Positions 13,772-20,272 of a stretch of 20,272 nucleotides of DNA are shown here, piece after piece; position 1 is the stretch's first letter; each line of letters starts with the position of its first letter. A program made the position numbers and the translations under genes. This stretch comes from JBFKMV01 sp041629655. Lineage in GTDB: Bacteria; Acidobacteriota; Polarisedimenticolia; Polarisedimenticolales; Polarisedimenticolaceae. The stretch spans positions 1 through 20,272 of the forward strand of contig JBFKMV010000082.1 in NCBI GenBank assembly GCA_041629655.1, read 5' to 3'. The notes beneath the pieces are model-generated. The model saw nothing but the letters and a program-made list of their open reading frames with translations. It had not been told where the DNA came from and made no database searches.

Positions 13772-15787
13772 TTATGGTGGCGCCGGGCCGCCCGGTCCAG
13801 CCCCGGCCGGCTCTCGACACCGGAAGATCTCCACGCCGCGGTTCAGCGACTCCCGATCGCCCACCAGCACCACGATGTCACCGGCCTGGAACGGGAAGTC
13901 CGGCGGAGGGTTGGGGACGGCCTGCCCTTCGCGCACGACCGCGATCACGGTGGCGCCGGTCTCCTGCCGCAGCCGCAGCGCCGCCATGCCCTGCCCCGCG
14001 GCGCGCGCGCCCGGTTCGACCTGCACGGTGTCCAGCACGGCATGCACGCCGAGATGGCGCAGCTCGTCCAGCCGCAGATCCGGCAGCGCCAGGCCCCGCA
14101 GCATCTCGTAGTGCGCCCCGCGGGCGGCTTCGACCTCGCGCGCGATGACGTTGGAAGGAACACCGTACAGCCGGAGCACGCGCGAGAAGATCTCGAGCGA
14201 GGTCTCGAACTCCTCCGGAACCACGTCGTCGGCGCCGAGCCGCCGCAGCTCGGTCATCTCGGAGACGTAGCGCGTACGGACCACGATCCGGACCGTGGGG
14301 CTCATGTCGCGGGCCACCGCCACGCCGCGCCGCTCGTCCTCGGGCGACGCGATCGCCAGCACCAGCGCCCGCGCCCGCTCCAACCCCGCCTGGTGCAGCA
14401 CCTCGCGGCTGGTTCCGTCACCGAAGTAAATCGGTTCGCCGTCGCGCTGCGCGTGGCGGACGAGCTGACCGTTCTGCTCCAGGATCACGTAGCGGATGCC
14501 GGCGGCGCGCAGGACGCGGGCGAGGTTGCTGCCGTTGATGCCGTAACCCACGATCACCACGTGGTCGTGGAGCCGCTCCAGCTCGGCCGCCTGGTCGGGC
14601 TCGACGTCGAGCACCGAGCCTCCGCCCAGGCGGGCCAGGCGCTCGGCAAGCCCGCGCGAACCGGCGATGACGAACGGAGTGGCGAACATCGACAGTACCG
14701 AGACGGCAATGAACAGCTGATGGGCGGCGGGTTCCAGCAGGCCGAGCGGCACGGCGACCATCGCCAGCACGAACGAGAACTCGCCGACCTGGGCCAGGCC
14801 GAGTCCGGCGCGCGCGCCGACGGTGAGTGAACGTCCCAGCGAGATCGTCACGCCGCCGGCGATGGCGGCCTTCAGCACCATCAGGCCCAGCGTCGCCCCG
14901 GCAACGACCAGCGGGCGCCCGGCGACGAACGCCGGATCGAGCAGCATGCCCACCGACATGAAGAAGATGCTGCTGAACGTGTCGCGGAACGGGACCACGT
15001 CGGACAGGGCCTGCAGCCCGTACTCCGACTCGGAGACCACCAGCCCGGCGATGAACGCCCCGAGCGCCAGCGACAACCCGAAATGCGCCGTGACCCACGC
15101 CGCACCGAGGCCGAACAGCACGACGCACAGCGTGAACACCTCGCGGTTGCGCAGCCCGACCACCCGCTCCAGGATCCAGGGCACGACGTAACGCCCGGCC
15201 AGCACGAGCCCCGCCACGACCCCGACGCTGAGCGCCATCTCGCCCAACGCCTGCAGCACGCTGCCGGCGGTTCCGGCCAGCAGCGGCACCAGCAGCATCA
15301 GCGGCACCACGCAGAGGTCCTGGAACAGCAGGATCGCCAGCATCACCCGGCCGTGGGGCGTGTCCAGCTCGGAGCGGTCCTTGAGCACCTTGAGCACGAT
15401 CGCCGTCGACGACAGCGCCGCCAGCGCGCCGAAGAACACCGCCGGCCGCCAGGCGGTCCCGAGCAACAACGCGATCGCGGCCACCGCCGCCAGCGTGCCC
15501 AGGACCTGGAGCCCCCCACCCTGCAGTACCGCGCGGCCCAGGCGGAAGATCCGGGACATCGACAGCTCGAGCCCGATCGTGAACAGCAGCAGCACCACGC
15601 CCAGCTCCGCCAGCGCGGCGACCGACTCCGCGTCGTGGATCAGTCCGAGCGCATGCGGCCCGATCACGACGCCGGTCAACAGGAACGCAACGACGGTCGG
15701 CGTGCGAACGCGCTGGGCCAGCGCGGCCATCGGGATCGCGACCGCGACCAGCAACACCAGGTCGCGCAACAGGGTCAGGTCGTGCAC
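13772..15787 (-). CDS. CPA2-type cation/proton antiporter with RCK domains (KefB-like)
   Basis: The 671-residue protein has about 12 hydrophobic helices (about 5-380) of the Na+/H+ exchanger fold, including FQDLCVVPL (155-163) with the transport Asp157 typical of KefB/KefC and relatives. An RCK N-domain (about 408-530) follows with nucleotide-binding GYGINGSN (414-421) and downstream acidic Glu437. An RCK C-domain (about 575-655) completes it. Such proteins exchange K+ or Na+ for protons across the inner membrane, gated through the RCK part. Whether glutathione or electrophiles gate it, as in KefB/KefC, cannot be told; NAD(H) or nucleotide control is equally possible. The start is GTG with no Shine-Dalgarno (upstream is pyrimidine-rich) and TAGTAT lies 9 nt ahead. 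The histidine kinase gene follows after 7 nt, so the two are almost certainly co-transcribed. Confidence 0.93.
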   Translation of the reverse strand: MHDLTLLRDLVLLVAVAIPMAALAQRVRTPTVVAFLLTGVVIGPHALGLIHDAESVAALAELGVVLLLFTIGLELSMSRIFRLGRAVLQGGGLQVLGTLAAVAAIALLLGTAWRPAVFFGALAALSSTAIVLKVLKDRSELDTPHGRVMLAILLFQDLCVVPLMLLVPLLAGTAGSVLQALGEMALSVGVVAGLVLAGRYVVPWILERVVGLRNREVFTLCVVLFGLGAAWVTAHFGLSLALGAFIAGLVVSESEYGLQALSDVVPFRDTFSSIFFMSVGMLLDPAFVAGRPLVVAGATLGLMVLKAAIAGGVTISLGRSLTVGARAGLGLAQVGEFSFVLAMVAVPLGLLEPAAHQLFIAVSVLSMFATPFVIAGSRGLAERLARLGGGSVLDVEPDQAAELERLHDHVVIVGYGINGSNLARVLRAAGIRYVILEQNGQLVRHAQRDGEPIYFGDGTSREVLHQAGLERARALVLAIASPEDERRGVAVARDMSPTVRIVVRTRYVSEMTELRRLGADDVVPEEFETSLEIFSRVLRLYGVPSNVIAREVEAARGAHYEMLRGLALPDLRLDELRHLGVHAVLDTVQVEPGARAAGQGMAALRLRQETGATVIAVVREGQAVPNPPPDFPFQAGDIVVLVGDRESLNRGVEIFRCREPAGAGPGGPAPP

Positions 15788-15796
15788 GGCGGGAGG

Positions 15797-15802
15797 ATAC
15801 TA
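15797..15802 (-). promoter_or_regulatory. Candidate -10 box, leaderless or near-leaderless antiporter transcript
   Basis: TAGTAT on the minus strand ends 9 nt before the GTG at 15787, so transcription would begin at most a few bases before the codon. It lies in the 51-bp gap after the metalloprotease gene. No -35 of quality is visible. If real, the antiporter-kinase pair has its own promoter. Confidence 0.35.
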
Positions 15803-15838
15803 GAGCGAGGGCGCGGGTGCCGCAGCGCGACCGGCGCC

Positions 15839-17716
15839 TCACGGACAGATGTCGGTCCGCTCGCTACCCGTCGAGTCCTGCCCCCAGCTTCCGGTCAGCG
15901 GGGACAACGGTCGGTTCAGGTAATGGAATGCGCTCCCGCCGGGGGGCAGCTCGGAGTCCGTCCAGCAGGTTTCCGTCGTGGTCGTCCCCGCGCAGCCGCT
16001 CGGGAACGACGGAGCGCCCGACCGCCGCACCTCGTACTCGGTTGCGCCCGTTTGGGGATCCCAGCAGTAACGATCGCGGTCCGCCGGGTCGTGGAAACCC
16101 GAATCGCCCGACGTCTCGTCGACGACGCCGAAGCCGGGATCACCGGGACACTGGTTGTCCAGACCGTCGTTCCGCTCCGGAGCTCCGGGGTGGGTGGTTC
16201 CGTCGTTCGGGTCGCAGTCGCCCCCGCCGCTCACGCCGGGTTCGTCGCCCTGCCAGGGCGAGCACGCGACCCAGCCATCGGCGTCCCCGTCGAGCTCGTC
16301 GTTGGGGACGGTGGGCCAGGCGAAGCCCGTGCAATCGTTGGCGGCACCGTCGCAGATCTCGGGCGCCCCGGGGTAGGTGTTGGGATCGGCGTCGTTACAG
16401 TCGTTGCCCGGACCGGCGGGGCAGACCACCAGCCCCGGAGAACCGTAGCCGTCCCCGTCCTGGTCGTTGCAGCCGACGCAGAGATTCGCCGGCTCGTCGC
16501 AGACCTCGTCGGGAGCGCAGGGCGCGCCCCCGGGCAGGCAGTCTCCCGACGCGACGTCGCAGGTCTCGGCGCCGTTACAGAACAGTTCGTCGTCGCAGTC
16601 GGCATCATCGGCGCATCCCGGACAGCCGCCGTTGGGCAAGCCGCTGCAATCGCAATCGTCGAACAGCGTCTGGGTCATCGTGCCGCGACCCAGGGTGATC
16701 GTGCTCCAGCGGTCGCAGTAGCCGTCGAGCAACGACGCCAGGTCGTCGAGCTCCCGCGAGCCGGGCGGGTTGCCGGGCTGGTGGATCAGGATCCAGCCGG
16801 TCCGGAAGTGCTTGCGCGCGTCAGCCGCTGCCGGCAACCGTTCGCCGTTGGCATCGATGATGTCCTGCACGGTCCAGGTCGAGACGGGCCCGCCGTAGGG
16901 CTGGTTGGGGCAACTGTCCACGGAATCGTCCATGTAGCGTTGCTGGCTCATGCCCGCGTCGGTCTCGGCCTGATCCGCGTAGCCCATCAGGTAGAGCTGC
17001 ATCCAGCCCCACACCACACCCGTATCGGCGTTGTTGGCCGGGTCGCGGCACTTGGGGTTGAGGTCGCCGGCCCAGTCCACGGCGTGCATCCCGCCCTGGG
17101 CGTCGAGTGCCGTCTGGGCGTGCGCTCCGCTTCGCATCACCCGGCCGTCGAGCAGCGGCAGCATGAACACCATCCAGCGGTGGCCGAACTCGTGGTCCAG
17201 CGTGACGTTGAGATCCCAGTTGGCGGTCAGGTGCAGGTCGTACATCGTGACGAACCCCTGCACGCGGTCGCTGTTCAGGCCGAGACTCGCCCGCTGGTCG
17301 ATCGGCCCGAGCCCGAAGCCCGAGGACTGGTTGTACAGGTTGCGGAAGTTGGCGCCGCCGACGCGGGTCGTCGGATCGAAGTTGGTCCAGAAACCGATGA
17401 AGTCGAAGCGGTCGCCGTAGAGCGAGATCAACTCGTTGGCGGCATCCGCCTCGAGCTGGACCTCGTCGCCGGACGTGCTGCCGGGGTCGACCAGCACGCC
17501 CTGGGTGTCCTCGTAGAGCAAGATGTGCGGCGCGGTAACGCAGCTCGCCAGGCAACGGTCGACGGCCTCGGTCGGCGCGGAGAGCGGCCACGCGCTCGCC
17601 CGCCCGCCCTCGGCGGCGAGCAGCTCCGCGTCGCAGGCGACCTCGCCGGTCTCGGCAACGGTCGGCGGCGTAGCGGCGACGACGATCGCCATGACGATGA
17701 CGGAGCGAAGGCCCAT
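15839..17716 (-). CDS. Secreted HExxH metalloprotease-like protein with MopE metal-binding motifs and ICP-ending C-terminal domain
   Basis: The 625-residue protein has a signal peptide (1-21, cleavage likely after TVA). The N-terminal 340 residues contain LDHEFGHRW (173-181), with the zincin signature His175-Glu176-x-x-His179, and LYLMGYADQAE (241-251), which may follow the active-site region as in related secreted zincin-like proteins; the third zinc ligand is not identified. A Cys-rich stretch (about 354-415, CNGAETCDVASGDC type) follows. Two MopE-type motifs come next (about 420-462 and 475-523: DGDGYG, DCNDADPNTYPGAPEICDG, DCDPNDGTTHPGAPE), known from copper- or calcium-binding surface proteins. 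The end (about 540-625) matches the C-terminal domain of the Asp-box lipoprotein. ATG 17716 is chosen for GGAG 5 nt upstream and the signal peptide; the frame stays open upstream only as shadow sequence. Peptidase activity is inferred from the motif. Confidence 0.83.
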   Translation of the reverse strand: MGLRSVIVMAIVVAATPPTVAETGEVACDAELLAAEGGRASAWPLSAPTEAVDRCLASCVTAPHILLYEDTQGVLVDPGSTSGDEVQLEADAANELISLYGDRFDFIGFWTNFDPTTRVGGANFRNLYNQSSGFGLGPIDQRASLGLNSDRVQGFVTMYDLHLTANWDLNVTLDHEFGHRWMVFMLPLLDGRVMRSGAHAQTALDAQGGMHAVDWAGDLNPKCRDPANNADTGVVWGWMQLYLMGYADQAETDAGMSQQRYMDDSVDSCPNQPYGGPVSTWTVQDIIDANGERLPAAADARKHFRTGWILIHQPGNPPGSRELDDLASLLDGYCDRWSTITLGRGTMTQTLFDDCDCSGLPNGGCPGCADDADCDDELFCNGAETCDVASGDCLPGGAPCAPDEVCDEPANLCVGCNDQDGDGYGSPGLVVCPAGPGNDCNDADPNTYPGAPEICDGAANDCTGFAWPTVPNDELDGDADGWVACSPWQGDEPGVSGGGDCDPNDGTTHPGAPERNDGLDNQCPGDPGFGVVDETSGDSGFHDPADRDRYCWDPQTGATEYEVRRSGAPSFPSGCAGTTTTETCWTDSELPPGGSAFHYLNRPLSPLTGSWGQDSTGSERTDICP

Positions 17717-17721
17717 CGCTG

Positions 17722-17760
17722 CTCCGGTGTTGCAGGCTGACGTGTGCTCCCAGGTTACTA
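17722..17760 (-). promoter_or_regulatory. Ribosome site and candidate -10 of the metalloprotease gene
   Basis: On the minus strand TAGTAA (17760-17755) could be a -10 box giving a leader of about 30 nt, and GGAG (17725-17722) sits 5 nt before the ATG at 17716. Together with the palindrome at 17837-17852 this suggests the metalloprotease gene is a separate transcription unit from the cytochrome operon. Confidence 0.35.
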
Positions 17761-17836
17761 CGGCGCGCGCAGCGGGAACAGCGCGGCCAGCAGGCCCAGC
17801 CGAAGCCTTCCGGAACCTCGCGCCGCGCAGGCGGCA

Positions 17837-17852
17837 AGCGGCGGCCGCCGCT
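17837..17852. terminator. 16-bp perfect palindrome at the end of the cytochrome-barrel gene
   Basis: AGCGGCGGCCGCCGCT is fully self-complementary and overlaps the TAG stop (17851-17853) of the barrel gene. It can form a strong GC hairpin at the 3' end of the cytochrome operon. No T-run follows, so it may stabilise the 3' end or act with Rho rather than terminate by itself. Confidence 0.35.
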
Positions 17853-18948
17853 AGAAGAACAGGTGCAGCTCGAAGAACGCCGACCGGTCGTCGGAGTCGG
17901 GGAGCTGCGGCGGTCCGTCGCGCCGCTGGGCGACCAGCCGCAACTGGAGGAACGGCCAGGGCAGGTACTCCAGGCCCAGCAGGTCGCGGGTCTCGTCCAG
18001 CGTCGAGATGTCCCGGTTCGGGTCGCGCCAGTCGTGGGCGAGCTTGAGCTGGAGACCGCGCGCGATCAACACGTCGACCTCGATGTAGCCCAGCAGCTGC
18101 TCCGTCCGGGGCGCGTCGTCCGGATCGAGCTCGGCCCAGTCCAGCTCGCCCAGCACCGTCAGCCGGCCCCAGCTCGCGCCGGCCAGCGCGCCGGCGAACG
18201 TGGTCCGCACCCCGTCGGCGTCGTTGGAAGACCCCGAGGCGCCGAGGCGCCAGCTGCCGATCCGGCGCACCGCCATCAGCGAGACCTTCTTGGTCCGGTC
18301 GTCGTCGCCGGCACCGCTGCCGTTGACCACGGCGAGCACGGTCGACCAGCGGCCGGGCTCGGCGCCGATCTCCACGCCCTGGTCCGGCGCGCTGTAGGTG
18401 AACCCGCTGAAGCGCCGCACGAACGCGTCGTCGTCGGGCAGCCGCCAGCCGAAGGGCGGCAGGAACTTCCCGGCCTTGAGGTAGGCCCGCCAGGCTCCGC
18501 CGAACGACAGCTGCGCGAAGGCCTCGCGGGCCGAGGCGCCGCCCGGCCCCGTCGTGCCGTCGAGGTACAGCTCGAGCTTGCCCGGGATCAGGCGCCCGAG
18601 CAGGTACAGGTTGGCCTCGGGAACCTCGAACGAGGAGACGTCGTCGGTGTCCCGCGACTCGCCGAACAGGTACTGGAAACGGAAGTCGCCGCCCGCGGCG
18701 AACCGCGCCTCGGGATCGGCGGGCAACAGGTTGCCGCCGTCGCGCCAGCGCAGCAGCCGCGCCGGCAGCACCGTCTGGGCCCAGAGGCTGCCGAACGCGG
18801 TGCGCATCCCGCCGCCCGTGCGGTTGACGTGGCACTGCGAGCAACGGTACCCGGTGCGGATCGCGAACGAAGGCTCGGCCTCGGCCGGACCGCCCGCGGC
18901 CAGCACGATCAGCGCGGTCCCCGCGAGCGCGGCGGCCCGGCGGATCAC
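17851..18948 (-). CDS. Fused mono-haem cytochrome c / outer-membrane beta-barrel (Cyc2-like architecture)
   Basis: The 365 residues comprise a signal peptide (1 to about 24), then PSFAIRTGYRCSQCH (26-40) with one haem motif (Cys36, Cys39, His40), then a Gly-rich connector (VNRTGGGMRTAFGSLWAQ, 41-58). From about residue 85 to the end there are amphipathic beta-strands with aromatic girdle residues and acidic turns; KAGKFLPPFGWRLP (158-171) resembles phosphate-selective-type porins, and the last residue is Phe (FELHLFF), the usual barrel-assembly signal. P-x-F-A-x-x-T-G-x-x-C-x-x-C-H is the pattern at the N-terminus of Cyc2 iron-oxidising cytochrome-porins, though the rest is not obviously Cyc2. 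The likely role is moving electrons across the outer membrane. The GTG start overlaps the stop of the upstream lipoprotein gene by 4 bp (GTGA, 18945-18948), so translation is coupled. A porin with a redox-inactive haem site is the main alternative. Confidence 0.8.
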   Translation of the reverse strand: MIRRAAALAGTALIVLAAGGPAEAEPSFAIRTGYRCSQCHVNRTGGGMRTAFGSLWAQTVLPARLLRWRDGGNLLPADPEARFAAGGDFRFQYLFGESRDTDDVSSFEVPEANLYLLGRLIPGKLELYLDGTTGPGGASAREAFAQLSFGGAWRAYLKAGKFLPPFGWRLPDDDAFVRRFSGFTYSAPDQGVEIGAEPGRWSTVLAVVNGSGAGDDDRTKKVSLMAVRRIGSWRLGASGSSNDADGVRTTFAGALAGASWGRLTVLGELDWAELDPDDAPRTEQLLGYIEVDVLIARGLQLKLAHDWRDPNRDISTLDETRDLLGLEYLPWPFLQLRLVAQRRDGPPQLPDSDDRSAFFELHLFF

Positions 18949-19451
18949 CGCGGCGCTCCGCGATCGATCCAGGCGATGATGGCGTCGATCTGCTCCTGGG
19001 GCAGCATCGCCCCGCCGCGCGGCATGCGCGCCCCGACGATCGTCGGGCGACCCTCGATCTTGTGCACCAGGTACGAATTCTCGGAATCGAACGGCAGGAC
19101 ACGTTTCAGCGCGACCTGGATGCTGTCCACGTTGACCAGGTTGTCGTAGGACACCTGCTCGCTGGTCAGCGGCATCGGCCCCGGGCCGCCGGGGAAGTGG
19201 CACGGCGTGGCGCAGGTCGGGGTGAAGACGTTGTCCTGGATCCAGGTCAGGTTGTCCATGCCTCCGCCGCCGCCTTCGAGCTCGCACGCGGCGCTGCAGC
19301 CGTCGCCGTCGTCGACGTTGCCGTCGTCGCATTCCTCCAGCACGTCGACCGTTCCGTCCCCGCAGACTCCCAGGAGCGCCCCGTCACCGGGGCAGCCGCT
19401 CGCGCCGAGCGCCAGCAGCCCGACCAGGAGCGCCCGGACCACCCGGCTCAC
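18945..19451 (-). CDS. Lipoprotein with DUF4215 Cys-rich repeat and atypical C-x3-C-H mono-haem domain
   Basis: The 168 residues start with a lipoprotein signal (LLALGASGC, lipid Cys20). A DUF4215/Myxococcus-type Cys-rich repeat follows (about 30-56: CGDGTVDVLEECDDGN...GCSAAC), then a Gly linker and a cytochrome-like domain beginning NLTWIQDNVFTPTC. The haem site reads CATPCH (Cys80, Cys84, His85), three residues between the cysteines instead of two. GARMPRGGAMLPQEQIDAIIAWIDRGA (split across 140-166) supplies a plausible axial Met and the closing helix of small class I cytochromes. It would be a membrane-anchored electron carrier in the periplasm or at the cell surface. GTG 19451 overlaps the upstream cytochrome stop by 4 bp (GTGA), and its own stop overlaps the barrel start in the same way. 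Longer in-frame upstream sequence is shadow of the cytochrome gene. Confidence 0.82.
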   Translation of the reverse strand: MSRVVRALLVGLLALGASGCPGDGALLGVCGDGTVDVLEECDDGNVDDGDGCSAACELEGGGGGMDNLTWIQDNVFTPTCATPCHFPGGPGPMPLTSEQVSYDNLVNVDSIQVALKRVLPFDSENSYLVHKIEGRPTIVGARMPRGGAMLPQEQIDAIIAWIDRGAPR

Positions 19452-20272
19452 GGGGCCGTCTCCCGTAACTCGCGCTCGGGGCGCTCGCGGAACAGCCGGT
19501 ACCCGGCGCCGCGGCGGCGCTCCAGCGACAGCACGTAGTAGGCCAGGTCGGCGAGCCGGCGGTCCCGCAACGCCGCGCGCTCCGCGGCGTCCATCGCGGC
19601 CAGCTGCTGCGGCGTCGGCGAGGACTCGCGAAAGGCCTCGACGGCGGACCGCAGCGATGCGTCCAGCCGGCCGCCGAGCGAGGCGGTGTCGCCGGGGTCC
19701 TCGCTCGAGATCAGCATCGCCTCGTCGTACGACGGCATCGCGGTTCCGTTGAGGCCGGTGCGCAGCGCCCGCACCACGTCCTCCGGCGTGCGACCGCCCT
19801 TGAACGGGTCGTAACGGAAATCGGTCGGCCGCAGACGCCGCCCGTCCTCGTCCGTCGTCGTGCGCCCGGCGGGACCGTTCCCGGCGCCGCTGACGCCGTG
19901 GCAGCGCCAGCAACCGACCATCGCGTAAAGCGCGCGCCCGTCACGCTGCGACGATGGCGTCGGCGGGGGAACGGGCGACGGCGGCAGCGCCGCCGGGGGG
20001 CTGCCGTCGAACACCTGCGGCGTCTGCAGCGAGTAGACGAAATGGATCAGATCGTCGAGCTCCTGCCGCGAGAACAGATCGCCGAACGCCGGCATGTCGG
20101 CCCCGGGCAGGCCCCGGCGGATCGTGCGCTCGAGGTCTTCGGGCCGTGGCAATTCGCCGTTGGGCGTGCTGCGGAACCGGTACTGGCGCGAGGTGAGGTC
20201 ACGCGGCCGCGGGTCCAGATCGTCGGCGCCGGGTCCGTCGCCCCGCCCGCCCGGTCCGTGGCAGGCGGCGCA
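19448..20272 (-). CDS. Di-haem cytochrome c, N-terminus cut by window edge
   Basis: The frame stays open to the right edge, where the first visible codons read CAACHG, so the first haem motif sits exactly on the boundary and the signal peptide lies outside. The TTG at 20152 inside the frame is not the start. The visible 274 residues hold haem domain 1 (CAACH 1-5, RPRDLT 22-27, axial Met60 in GADMPAF), a Pro-rich linker (about 91-108), and haem domain 2 (CWRCH 121-125, RPTDF 148-152, Met179 in NGTAMPSY). A charged helical tail of about 90 residues follows. Such CHG-type di-haem cytochromes serve as periplasmic electron carriers in many respiratory systems. Its stop is fused by GTGA to the start of the C-x3-C-H lipoprotein gene. 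More haems or operon members may lie beyond the edge. Confidence 0.88.
   Translation of the reverse strand, partial: CAACHGPGGRGDGPGADDLDPRPRDLTSRQYRFRSTPNGELPRPEDLERTIRRGLPGADMPAFGDLFSRQELDDLIHFVYSLQTPQVFDGSPPAALPPSPVPPPTPSSQRDGRALYAMVGCWRCHGVSGAGNGPAGRTTTDEDGRRLRPTDFRYDPFKGGRTPEDVVRALRTGLNGTAMPSYDEAMLISSEDPGDTASLGGRLDASLRSAVEAFRESSPTPQQLAAMDAAERAALRDRRLADLAYYVLSLERRRGAGYRLFRERPERELRETAP

Noticed and set aside
12364..14148. 594-codon plus-strand frame opposite the histidine kinase and antiporter
   Set aside because: No recognisable motif; it crosses two genes with complete catalytic motifs on the other strand.
13772..15787. Glutathione-gated KefB/KefC assignment
   Set aside because: The fold and RCK domains fit, but ligand-binding residues for glutathione cannot be verified and no KefF/KefG-type partner gene is adjacent.
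15083..17740. Very long plus-strand open frame opposite the antiporter and metalloprotease genes
   Set aside because: Composition is a GC shadow (rich in Arg, His, Gln, Val, Gly) with no domain, signal or membrane pattern, and the opposite strand holds well-recognised proteins.
17837..17852. Treating the GC-rich palindrome as an origin or attachment site
   Set aside because: It sits on a stop codon between two genes, with no integrase, iteron or replication gene nearby; a 3'-end structure or chance is simpler.
17851..18948. Naming the barrel protein Cyc2 and calling the organism an iron oxidiser
   Set aside because: Only the N-terminal pattern and layout match; substrate cannot be inferred from sequence, and porin-like homologues with haem motifs may have other roles.
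17717..19102. Upstream in-frame extension of the metalloprotease reading frame
   Set aside because: The signal peptide and GGAG site fix the start at 17716; the extension is out of frame with the cytochrome-barrel gene it overlaps and reads as Arg/Ala-rich shadow.
1..20272. Mobile elements, prophage, CRISPR arrays, tRNA or rRNA
   Set aside because: I saw no transposase, integrase, phage proteins, spaced identical repeats or RNA-gene signatures; the 126-bp period at the left is the TPR coding repeat.

Overview
The window is a gene-dense, very GC-rich bacterial chromosome segment with short intergenic gaps and no RNA genes, insertion sequences or CRISPR that I can see. Several features recall Acidobacteriota (Thermoanaerobaculia or Polarisedimenticolia-like lineages) or, less likely, Myxococcota. 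They are a Ser/Thr-kinase tail with LG-x-DHPxTL-type TPR repeats, a DUF4215 cysteine-rich repeat, MopE-type metal-binding motifs, Asp-box surface lipoproteins, and a secreted-protein C-terminal domain ending in ICP. This placement is inference from protein style; no marker gene is present.

Left part (1-6.7 kb): the C-terminal part of a membrane Ser/Thr kinase with TPRs (+); a small DUF454 membrane protein (-); a threonine aldolase (+); a large Asp-box/BNR lipoprotein (-); and a DUF3365 haem lipoprotein (+). Middle part (6.9-11 kb): a two-lobed phosphotransferase whose second half has lost its catalytic motif (+); an ATP-grasp ligase (-); and an OsmC-family thiol peroxidase (+). Right part (11-20.3 kb): all genes are on the minus strand. 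Read in transcription order from the right edge they are a di-haem cytochrome c (cut by the edge), a lipoprotein with an unusual C-x3-C-H haem motif, a fused mono-haem cytochrome/outer-membrane beta-barrel, a secreted HExxH metalloprotease with MopE motifs, a KefB-type cation/proton antiporter with RCK domains, and a CHASE-PAS-PAS hybrid histidine kinase.

The most interesting system is at the right edge. Three haem-motif proteins are welded together by two 4-bp GTGA start/stop overlaps. The last has the layout of Cyc2, with a signal peptide, one CxxCH and then a beta-barrel ending in Phe. I propose that they form a compact electron route across the outer membrane: periplasmic di-haem cytochrome, lipid-anchored mono-haem carrier, cytochrome-porin. 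Direction of electron flow and substrate cannot be told from sequence.

There are also window-wide patterns. Hairpins overlie the stop codons at three convergent gene junctions. Three genes without a Shine-Dalgarno have a TAnnnT box 6-9 nt before the start, which suggests leaderless transcripts. The osmC-like and histidine-kinase genes overlap tail to tail by 62 bp, and the only terminator-like hairpin with a T-run for the kinase strand lies beyond the osmC-like gene, so the kinase transcript may run antisense through it.
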